From positions 1 to 5,993 of the forward strand of contig URNU01000099.1 in assembly GCA_900549275.1 (NCBI GenBank): a stretch of DNA of 5,993 nt. Direction: 5' to 3'. Position numbers and translations under genes: made by a program. The stretch's first letter is position 1. Every line of letters begins with the position of its first letter. A model generated the notes under the pieces. It was not told the origin of the DNA and did not search any database. It was given only the letters and a program-made list of their open reading frames with translations. The DNA is from an uncultured Collinsella sp. (lineage in GTDB: Bacteria; Actinomycetota; Coriobacteriia; Coriobacteriales; Coriobacteriaceae). Of the stretch, positions 1-4,562 are shown piece by piece.

Positions 1-62
1 CACAAGACGGCATACGAGATACGGAACTGTGACTGGAGTTCAGACGTGTGCTCTTCCGATCT
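1..62. other. Illumina P7/i7 adapter, not biological sequence
   Basis: Bases 4-20 match the end of the P7 flow-cell oligo, bases 21-28 (ACGGAACT) occupy the i7 index position, and bases 29-62 match the TruSeq read-2 primer through its usual CTTCCGATCT end. The order and spacing are those of an indexed sequencing adapter. It was left on a read and assembled onto the contig end, so genomic sequence starts at about base 63. The first three bases differ from the standard oligo, as expected for a read end. Confidence 0.97.
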
Positions 63-198
63 ATATACACAAAAAGGATCACTCCGATGCCTCGCCCGCG
101 AGACGCCAATTCCCGACATATGCGCCGCAACGGGTATCTCGAAATCGACCCTGTACCGCGTGCTCCGCGAGCGCGGGTTAGTGGGCGTCAGAAGATAA
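63..198 (+). CDS. Serine recombinase (resolvase/invertase), C-terminal fragment
   Basis: An open frame runs from the adapter junction to a TAA at 196-198 and gives 44 residues. The segment TPIPDICAATGISKSTLYRV, followed by LRERGLV, has the pattern of the C-terminal helix-turn-helix that ends Tn3-type resolvases and invertases: a helix, a turn at ATGIS, and a recognition helix at KSTLYRVL. That domain binds the recombination site, while the catalytic serine domain would lie upstream and is missing because the contig stops here. The first five or six residues next to the adapter do not look typical and may contain read errors. In mobilisable elements such enzymes resolve multimers or carry out integration. 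The family call rests on the HTH pattern alone; another HTH protein with this tail is possible. Confidence 0.68.
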
Positions 199-224
199 AT
201 CCGAGTGCGCCGTAATGCAGCTAA

Positions 225-243
225 TTCTAGAAGAGCTCTAGAA
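225..243. repeat. Palindrome TTCTAGA-N5-TCTAGAA, copy 1
   Basis: Seven-base arms TTCTAGA (225-231) and TCTAGAA (237-243) are perfect inverted repeats around AGAGC. The same two arms with the same five-base spacing recur at 2167-2185 inside a longer hairpin. The site lies 26 bases past the recombinase stop and about 90 bases past the end of the coiled-coil gene that runs toward it. It has no T-run, so it is more likely a protein-binding or recombination site than an intrinsic terminator; this is inference. Confidence 0.75.
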
Positions 244-276
244 CTCTTATATAAGTAACCATGGAAACGGGTTATG

Positions 277-314
277 CCGCCGGTATGTTAGCGCTATGAC
301 TAGCATACCGGCGG
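277..314. repeat. 11-bp inverted repeat after the coiled-coil gene
   Basis: CCGCCGGTATG (277-287) pairs perfectly with CATACCGGCGG (304-314). Three further pairs form inside after one mismatch (289-291 with 300-302). It lies 18 bases past the stop of the minus-strand gene ending at 332, where a transcription terminator would be expected. No T-run follows on either strand, so it would be a non-canonical or factor-assisted terminator, or an RNA 3'-end stabiliser. Confidence 0.6.
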
Positions 315-331
315 TTATACAGTGCGTCGGG

Positions 332-1189
332 CTAGTCGTCCTGCTGCTCACGCCTCATCAGGCCCTTGAGCATCTCGACCTGTTCTTTGAGGCCGTCAAT
401 CTTGGCGTTTGCTGCAGACAGATCGGCTCGTAGACCGTTCGCCTCGGCGCGTGCGGACTCGACCTGATCGGCCATCGCGTCGGCGCGTCCTTCGGCCTTG
501 TTCAAGAGCTCGGTGAGCTCGGCGATGCGCTTGTCGCGCTCCGCGCTGGCGGCGAGCTCGGCCTTGAGGTCGTTCGCTGCGGTTGCGGCATCGCGCTCCG
601 CAACCGCCTTGGCATCGCTGGCGTCCTTGGCCTGCTTCAGGGCGTCGGCATAATCCGCCTTCGCCTTGTCGGCCGCGTGGCGCTCGACCTCGGCCTCGTC
701 TTCAGCCTTGGTCTTAGCGGCCGCGGCGACGTCACGTTCATTGCCCAAACGCTCAACCTCGGCGGTCAGGCGCTCGACCTCGGCGGTCAGCGCGGGAACC
801 TTATCGGCAGTCGCGGAGAGCTCCGCCACCTTGGCGTTCGCGTCCTCGACCGCGGCCGCGGCGCGAGCCTCGGTATCCTCGGCCTTCTTCTCGGCGGCGG
901 CGATGCGATCGGCAGCACCGTCCTCGGCGGTGCGCACCTTCTCGGCGGTCGCAGTCGCGATGGCCCTGAACACGTCGTAAGTGCGGGTATTGATCTCATC
1001 GTAGAGGTCGAGCAGCGGGGAGACCTCGGGCAGGGCCCCACGGGCCTCGGTCCATGCCTCCGACCTCCGAACGAGTTTAGCGAGCTCGGCGGCGCCCTCC
1101 GCTGCCGTCTCGCCATGCCCCTCGACGTACTGTTTGATGGTGCTGTGGTCCTCTTCCTCGCACCTAAAACCATAGTTACTCTGTGCCAC
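332..1189 (-). CDS. Alanine-rich coiled-coil protein, possibly DNA-binding (KfrA-like layout)
   Basis: The product has 285 residues from a GTG start chosen because AAAGGA sits six bases upstream; the longer ATG reading from 1255 has no ribosome site and an unlikely N-terminus. Residues 1-75 are mixed in character (NYGFRCEEEDHSTIKQYVEG...) and could form a small DNA-binding domain of ribbon-helix-helix type, which is a guess from pattern. From about residue 80 to 280 it is a nearly unbroken coiled coil rich in Ala, Glu, Lys and Asp with clear heptads (LTAEVER twice at 135-148). There is no signal peptide or membrane segment, so it should be cytoplasmic. A small N-terminal domain with a long alanine-rich coil is the layout of plasmid KfrA-type proteins, which bind their own promoter; the repeats upstream fit that. 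No specific family was recognised, and it could instead be a structural or filament protein. It is divergent from the coiled-coil gene at 1548. Confidence 0.85.
   Translation of the reverse strand: MAQSNYGFRCEEEDHSTIKQYVEGHGETAAEGAAELAKLVRRSEAWTEARGALPEVSPLLDLYDEINTRTYDVFRAIATATAEKVRTAEDGAADRIAAAEKKAEDTEARAAAAVEDANAKVAELSATADKVPALTAEVERLTAEVERLGNERDVAAAAKTKAEDEAEVERHAADKAKADYADALKQAKDASDAKAVAERDAATAANDLKAELAASAERDKRIAELTELLNKAEGRADAMADQVESARAEANGLRADLSAANAKIDGLKEQVEMLKGLMRREQQDD
750..791. repeat. Tandem 21-bp repeat encoding one coiled-coil heptad
   Basis: Units 750-770 and 771-791 match at 19 of 21 bases. Each encodes seven residues of the coil (the LTAEVER heptads), so the duplication kept both frame and heptad phase. 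It shows that the coiled coil can grow by heptad-sized slippage. Confidence 0.85.
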
Positions 1190-1225
1190 GGGTGGTCCTT
1201 TCTCGGGTCTTATGCGACTAGGGAA

Positions 1226-1255
1226 TATGTACCCAAAAAAGAAACCGCAGTTCAA
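1226..1255 (-). promoter_or_regulatory. Possible promoter of the left coiled-coil gene
   Basis: Read on the minus strand, TTGAAC (1250-1255) and TACATA (1226-1231) are 18 bases apart and lie 37-66 bases before the GTG start. The -35 matches four of six consensus bases and the -10 only three, so this is tentative. The -35 falls inside the first copy of the 16-base inverted repeat, a position where a bound repressor would block polymerase. Confidence 0.3.
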
Positions 1256-1338
1256 ACAATGTTTACAGTTACCAACTGGGGCTTTGTTGTAAACGTCGTT
1301 TAACCTGCGGTTTTGTTGTTAACGCCCAAACCTGCGCC
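1242..1338. promoter_or_regulatory. Operator-like or iteron-like repeat cluster
   Basis: AAACCGCAGTTCAAAC (plus, 1242-1257) and AAACCGCAGGTTAAAC (minus, 1298-1313) are inverted copies matching at 14 of 16 bases. A third, shorter copy sharing CGCAGGTT is on the minus strand at 1329-1336. The same stretch also reads as two direct repeats of about 28 bases, each TTTGTTGT(A/T)AACG followed by AACCTGCG (1283-1310 and 1312-1338). TAAACG-T-CGTTTA (1290-1302) is a perfect small palindrome. Repeated, oriented copies upstream of a candidate DNA-binding gene suggest operators for self-regulation. An iteron role in replication or partition is possible, although no Rep gene is in view. Confidence 0.55.
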
Positions 1339-1504
1339 ACGCAATAACTACAAACGTGATCGATGCGTGTGATACCATGGAAACGTGCGGTATTTCTCCA
1401 ACTGAAACCCTGCGTGAACGCATGACCTGAGGCGCCTTTTTAGAACTCACCGATCGCAGGATGACTACAAATCAACAGCGGCCGTGCAGTGTCCCCAGCC
1501 GTAT

Positions 1505-1523
1505 GGCATGGCGAAGCCATGCC
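1505..1523 (+). promoter_or_regulatory. Perfect 8-bp hairpin in the leader of the right coiled-coil gene
   Basis: GGCATGGC (1505-1512) and GCCATGCC (1516-1523) pair fully around a GAA loop, and CTTTGTTG follows. The hairpin ends 11 bases before the GGAG ribosome site of the gene at 1548. The T content after the stem is too low for a strong intrinsic terminator. It may be a weak attenuator, an mRNA stabiliser, or the terminator of a short upstream transcript. Confidence 0.5.
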
Positions 1524-1547
1524 CTTTGTTGATTGGAGTGCCGCACC

Positions 1548-2126
1548 ATGGCAGACAATCCGAGCGAAAAGAAAATCAGCGAAACATCCGGCGTGAAGGC
1601 CGTCCTCGATGAGGCTGCCGAGCGGATCGAGGCGACATGGCGGGAGAAGCTGCTGCGCGAGACTGCCGACCTCAGGACCGAGAACGCACTGCTCATGGTC
1701 CAGGTGGATGAATTCAGCCGCAAGCTCGCCGAGGCGACGGATCGGAATGAAAAGATTGAGGCCGACTGCAATGAGCGGATTGCCTTTATAGAGGAGAAGT
1801 TCGAACTCGATACCGCGAACCTCGAACTCGAGAACAACGAGCTCCACGCCGCGAGCGTCAGATATCTCGCTGATGCCCGGGAGCTCGACAGACAGGTCGT
1901 CCAACTCCATGCCGAGGCCGTGGCCATGGTCGATGAGATCGAGCGCCTGCGCGGCGAGCGTGACGCCGCATTGAAAGCCCAGGCCGAGCTGAACGACGCA
2001 CTCCTGGCCCAGCGCAACCTGATGGCCGAGGTCGCCGCCCTCAAGGACCGCCTTGCCGCCTCCGAGCAGCGTGCGGCCGTGGCCGAGGCCAAGGTCGAGG
2101 TCATGACACAGATGAGGGGTGAGTAG
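1548..2126 (+). CDS. Coiled-coil protein of unknown function
   Basis: The product has 192 residues. The ATG at 1548 is preferred over an in-frame TTG at 1533 because GGAG (1535-1538) lies nine bases before it. After a polar N-terminus (ADNPSEKKISETSG), residues 16-190 are almost all predicted helix with heptad spacing, for example ELDTANLELENNELHAASVR and VDEIERLRGERDAALKAQAE. There is no signal peptide or membrane span, and I could not identify an enzymatic motif. It is less alanine-rich and more Leu/Glu/Arg-rich than the coiled coil at 332-1189, so the two are not close paralogues, but both are long cytoplasmic coils transcribed from one shared divergent region. They could partner each other, or act in partition or scaffolding. 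It ends 30 bases before a strong hairpin and converges on the phosphoesterase operon. Confidence 0.85.
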   Translation: MADNPSEKKISETSGVKAVLDEAAERIEATWREKLLRETADLRTENALLMVQVDEFSRKLAEATDRNEKIEADCNERIAFIEEKFELDTANLELENNELHAASVRYLADARELDRQVVQLHAEAVAMVDEIERLRGERDAALKAQAELNDALLAQRNLMAEVAALKDRLAASEQRAAVAEAKVEVMTQMRGE

Positions 2127-2155
2127 TCCCGCGCCTTTCCTGCCGAGTGGCTGAT

Positions 2156-2196
2156 TTCTAGGAACCTTCTAGAGCGCTTCTAGAAGGTTCCTAGAA
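2156..2196. repeat. Perfect 18-bp-stem hairpin between convergent genes, containing palindrome copy 2
   Basis: Bases 2156-2173 and 2179-2196 pair at all 18 positions around a five-base loop (GCGCT). The stem holds four CTAG tetramers, and its inner part (2167-2185) is exactly TTCTAGA-N5-TCTAGAA, as at 225-243. It sits between the convergent coiled-coil and phosphoesterase genes, so a bidirectional terminator is a natural reading, but neither strand has a following T-run. It also covers the last nine codons and stop of the phosphoesterase gene ending at 2169. A recombination or protein-binding site is the alternative. Confidence 0.9.
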
Positions 2197-2906
2197 CCGG
2201 GCGCAGCATCTTCGATCGGCACGATGTCTTGGTAGATCAGGCGATGCTTGGCGTCGCACCATTTGTCGCGATGGTAGTGACCGAAGAACCAGGCTCGGTA
2301 GCCGAGCTGACCGTCGAGCTCGGCAAGGAATCGCTGAAGCCGGTCGTCCCGATACTCGCGCCCGCGCTCGCGACACAGCCCCTCAGCAATGGCGGCAGGC
2401 GCCTCGTGAGTCACAACGCAGTCGACCTTCCAGCCCACGCGGTCGAGCGAGGAGCGGCAGTGTCCCGTCTCTTCCTCGCTCGGCATCTCCTCGGGCCACC
2501 AGCTCCTCCCCTCCCTGCGATACTGCCTGTCGTTGCTCGCGGCGCCGCCCATGGCAAGGACTGTGAGCCCGTCGATATCGAACACCTCCCCGCGCATCAG
2601 GTGCAGCACGCGCGGTCGCGCCTCATGGACGAGGCCGCCGTTCCACTCCCGCACCGGCAGTTCTGCCAGCATCCGGTGGTTCTCGTGGTTGCCGTCTACG
2701 AAACACGTGGTCCATGGCTTTGACTCGAACCAGTCGAGCCAGTATTTCTCGGCGTTGGATCCATCCCAGACAAAGCCGAAGTCGCCGGCCACGATCACCG
2801 CGTCGTCGCGCGTCAGGGTCCGGCCCAGCGGCCAAGACCTGAAGGCGAACCTGCTGGCCCCGTACTCGGCCCTGCCGTGCACGTCTCCTGTCACATAGAC
2901 AGCCAT
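2169..2906 (-). CDS. Calcineurin-like metallophosphoesterase, third gene of operon
   Basis: The product has 245 residues and carries the full set of metal-site motifs of the calcineurin-like phosphoesterase fold: GDVH (D8, H10), GDFG (D42), GNHE (N73, H74), VTH (H167) and GHYH (H210, H212). Such enzymes hold two metal ions and hydrolyse phosphomonoesters or phosphodiesters; the substrate cannot be read from the sequence. It is clearly paralogous to the gene before it (shared VYVTGD, DGNHE, LMRGEVF, GWKVDCV), which points to tandem duplication. The ATG at 2906 overlaps the previous stop by one base (TGATG), implying coupled translation; a GTG at 2921 would add five residues but has no ribosome site. 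Its final residues (SRNLLEAL) are encoded within the 2156-2196 hairpin, so the C-terminus may have been rewritten by insertion of that element. Confidence 0.92.
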   Translation of the reverse strand: MAVYVTGDVHGRAEYGASRFAFRSWPLGRTLTRDDAVIVAGDFGFVWDGSNAEKYWLDWFESKPWTTCFVDGNHENHRMLAELPVREWNGGLVHEARPRVLHLMRGEVFDIDGLTVLAMGGAASNDRQYRREGRSWWPEEMPSEEETGHCRSSLDRVGWKVDCVVTHEAPAAIAEGLCRERGREYRDDRLQRFLAELDGQLGYRAWFFGHYHRDKWCDAKHRLIYQDIVPIEDAAPGSRNLLEAL

Positions 2907-3631
2907 CAGTACGCACCCCACGGCAGGAGTTTGTCCCCGAGCCTCACGATCCGGTCGTACAGCACGGTATGACGTTCGTCTGGGTTGCCGTCTCGGTGAA
3001 AATGGCCGTAATACCAGCGCTTGTAGTCCAGGCGATTCTCGAGCTCGTCAAGGAATCCGGTCAGCCGGTCCACATCAGGGCGCTCCCAGCCTGGGTCCGG
3101 GTAGAGCGTCGGCGAGAGCATGCGCGTGGCGCAGGTATGGGTGATGACGCAGTCGACCTTCCAGCCGACCTCGTCGAGCCTTGCCCGCGCGGTATCGAAA
3201 TCGCGCTCGTCCGGGAGCTCCTGAGGCCACCAGCTGGAATAGGGCACGCGGTATTCCCTGTCCACGCTCGTGGCACCGCCCATGGTGAAGACCGTCGATC
3301 CGTCAAGCTCGAAGACCTCCCCGCGCATGAGGCGGCGGATAGACGAAGTATCCGACAGGCGTTGCGTCAGCCCGCCGTGCCACGGTTCCATGGGACGCTC
3401 CTCCCAGTGGTCGAAGCGCTCGTGGTTGCCGTCGACGAACAGTACCGTGTAGGGGCGCGACTCCAGCCAAGCGATGTCGGCGCATTCCTCGGCAGAAAAG
3501 TCCCACGGAAAGCCAAAGTCACCGGCAACGATGAGATAGTCGTCGCTGGTAAGACTATCGCCAAGCTCCCAGTCGCGGAGCTTTTGCATGTCGAGCCCAC
3601 TGTGGATGTCGCCCGTCACATAGACCGTCAT
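2906..3631 (-). CDS. Calcineurin-like metallophosphoesterase, second gene of operon
   Basis: The product has 241 residues with an intact dinuclear metal site: GDIH (D8, H10), GDFG (D38), GNHE (N69, H70), ITH (H165) and GHFH (H210, H212). It should be a soluble cytoplasmic phosphatase, phosphodiesterase or nuclease; no signal peptide is present. The ATG at 3631 overlaps the stop of the first gene as ATGA, and GAGG lies seven bases upstream, within that gene, so this start is secure even though the frame is open further upstream. It aligns end to end with the next gene, with near-identical blocks around DGNHE, LMRGEVF and GWKVDCV. Retention of all catalytic residues in both copies argues that both are active, perhaps on different substrates. 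Confidence 0.93.
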   Translation of the reverse strand: MTVYVTGDIHSGLDMQKLRDWELGDSLTSDDYLIVAGDFGFPWDFSAEECADIAWLESRPYTVLFVDGNHERFDHWEERPMEPWHGGLTQRLSDTSSIRRLMRGEVFELDGSTVFTMGGATSVDREYRVPYSSWWPQELPDERDFDTARARLDEVGWKVDCVITHTCATRMLSPTLYPDPGWERPDVDRLTGFLDELENRLDYKRWYYGHFHRDGNPDERHTVLYDRIVRLGDKLLPWGAY

Positions 3632-4266
3632 CGAATCACCTCTTCCCTCTTGTACGCCGCCAGCTCGCGCTCGACCTGCCTGTCGCCGGTCTCGTTGACC
3701 CACCAGGGCCATTTCACCCGGCCGCACGGCTCGTCGACCCCGGCGAACCATTCCCTCAGCTCGTCGAGGCTCACCGGGGAGTGCCCGTTGGCGTCGCAAC
3801 CGACGTCGTAGCGCAGAAGGCCCTGCTTGCGGTTGAACTCGTTGTACGCGCCGCCGCTGCTGTGGATGTGCCCGTGGAGGTGCCACGATCCATGGTTCAT
3901 GCCCTGCCAGTCGGCCATGGGGTAATGGCTCAGGACGATCTTCTGCCCGTCGATCTTGAGCACGCAGATCGGCGGCTCCACGGTGAACGCGCCCGCGACC
4001 GCCGGCTGGGTCCAGTCCTTGTCGTGGTTTCCCGGGACGAGGTGGATGCGCCTGCAGGCGATCTGCTTGCGCAGGGCATAGGCGTCCTGGGCGGTCATCT
4101 TGAATGAGAAATCCCCCAGGATGTAGAGCTCGTCGTCCACGGCAACCCTGCCGTTGATGTTGTCGACGATGGCGTCGTTCATCTGCCAAATCGTCTCCCA
4201 CGGGCGTCCGGTGAACTTCAGCACGTTCTCATGCCCGAAGTGGGTATCGCTGGTAAACCAGATCAT
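3628..4266 (-). CDS. Metallophosphoesterase, first gene of operon
   Basis: The product has 212 residues with the phosphoesterase motifs DTHFGHEN (D7, H9), GDFS (D52), GNHD (N80, H81, D82), SHYP (H114) and HGHIH (H133, H135). The order, the DTHFGHEN opening and the short length suit the small single-domain phosphoesterases found in bacteria and phages rather than the family of the next two genes, from which it is clearly distinct. The ATG at 4266 has AAAAGGAGA seven bases upstream; the longer frame to 4359 runs through the structured leader and has no ribosome site. The tail after about residue 175 (WPWWVNETGDRQVERELAAY) is a family-variable extension. The substrate is unknown. Its expression is likely controlled by the leader at 4267-4388. 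Confidence 0.93.
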   Translation of the reverse strand: MIWFTSDTHFGHENVLKFTGRPWETIWQMNDAIVDNINGRVAVDDELYILGDFSFKMTAQDAYALRKQIACRRIHLVPGNHDKDWTQPAVAGAFTVEPPICVLKIDGQKIVLSHYPMADWQGMNHGSWHLHGHIHSSGGAYNEFNRKQGLLRYDVGCDANGHSPVSLDELREWFAGVDEPCGRVKWPWWVNETGDRQVERELAAYKREEVIR

Positions 4267-4272
4267 ATTTAT

Positions 4273-4363
4273 GTCTCCTTTTATCGCTAAAAAACGCTCT
4301 CCTTCGATGTCAGGAGACGTATTTTGAGCGACATGAGGTGCATATCCCTCATGTTCCATGCTC
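4273..4363 (-). promoter_or_regulatory. Structured 5' leader with possible attenuator and Shine-Dalgarno sequestration
   Basis: On the minus-strand transcript, one hairpin pairs ACATGAGG with CCTCATGT (4347-4354 with 4331-4338) and can be extended by GAGC-GCTC (4360-4363 with 4326-4329). The segment 4326-4330 (CGCTC on the RNA) can instead pair with GAGCG (4295-4299), directly followed by six U (4289-4294), an intrinsic-terminator arrangement. In addition, GUCUCCU (4312-4318) is fully complementary to the AGGAGAC ribosome site of the first gene (4273-4279) and can also pair with an upstream GGAGA (4298-4302). These pairings exclude one another, as in attenuators and riboswitches. I recognise no known ligand-binding class. 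The stems are short, so this is a hypothesis from complementarity only. Confidence 0.4.
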
Positions 4364-4383
4364 CAATCTGCCGGATTTCCGAG

Positions 4384-4397
4384 CTTTTCAGGATTCT
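4384..4397. repeat. 14-base direct repeat, copy 1 (CTTTTCAGGATTCT)
   Basis: This is identical to 4686-4699. This copy overlaps the -10 of the phosphoesterase promoter and the likely transcription start. A perfect 14-base match at this spacing is unlikely by chance in 6 kb. Confidence 0.65.
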
Positions 4398-4403
4398 ATA
4401 ACA
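4395..4403 (-). promoter_or_regulatory. Extended -10 promoter for the phosphoesterase operon
   Basis: On the minus strand the sequence TGTTATAGA matches the extended -10 pattern TGnTATAAT at seven of eight defined positions if the hexamer is read as TATAGA with a two-base deviation from TATAAT tolerated at its end. The -35 region is poor (TCAACT at 17 bases), which is common with an extended -10. Initiation would fall near 4388 and give a leader of about 120 bases before the ATG at 4266. Confidence 0.42.
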
Positions 4404-4562
4404 GTAAAGCCCCTGCTAGTTGAGCTTTTCGTGGGTCGCTATCGTAGATTGAATTGCAACGTACCAGGCCGTGTCCGCGGAGTTGCCCCCTTGTTTTTAT
4501 CGAAATAGCTGATTCTAGGGACGTTTCACTGTGCCGTTTCGGCATCGCCGGAGGTTTCGACA

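Larger units (their letters stand above)
1190..1547. other. Divergent intergenic region between the two coiled-coil genes
   Basis: This 358-base spacer holds the start signals of two genes that point away from each other. From left to right it has the AAAGGA ribosome site of the left gene (1196-1201), a possible promoter (1226-1255), inverted and direct repeats (1242-1338), a GC-rich palindrome with a short T-run (AGGCGCCT, 1430-1437, then T to 1441), a perfect hairpin (1505-1523), and the GGAG ribosome site of the right gene (1535-1538). It is more AT-rich than the flanking genes. I found no convincing protein gene in it. Confidence 0.75.

Noticed and set aside
225..243. Interpretation of the palindrome as a classical resolvase res subsite or dif site.
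   Set aside because: Res subsites and dif have about 28-bp layouts with even central spacers; this one is 19 bp with a five-base centre, so no named site type fits.
677..1303. Long plus-strand open frames opposite the left coiled-coil gene.
   Set aside because: They result from GC-rich coding bias on the other strand; the products are Ala/Ser- or Gly/Leu-rich with no motif and no ribosome site, whereas the minus frame has heptads and a clear start.
1377..1430. A 17-codon ORF beginning ATGGAAACG and followed by a GC palindrome and T-run; a 12-codon ORF at 261-299 starts with the same ACCATGGAAACG.
   Set aside because: Neither has a ribosome site, the shared 12 bases are near chance level for a 6-kb window, and the products share only the first three residues. 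A leader-peptide role for the first cannot be excluded, but I cannot support it.
1456..1463. CATCCTGC on the minus strand, matching the IncP-type nic consensus YATCCTGY.
   Set aside because: An eight-base degenerate match is expected by chance in a window of this size, and no adjacent inverted repeat of the oriT type was found. No oriT is annotated.
2969..3811. A 280-codon plus-strand frame across the phosphoesterase genes.
   Set aside because: It is the shadow of two minus-strand genes with complete catalytic motifs and coupled starts; it has no recognisable domain.
3632..4201. Upstream extension of the second phosphoesterase to a 431-residue protein.
   Set aside because: The extension is an Arg/Pro-rich out-of-frame reading of the first phosphoesterase gene. 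The ATG at 3631 has its own ribosome site and the ATGA overlap typical of coupled genes.
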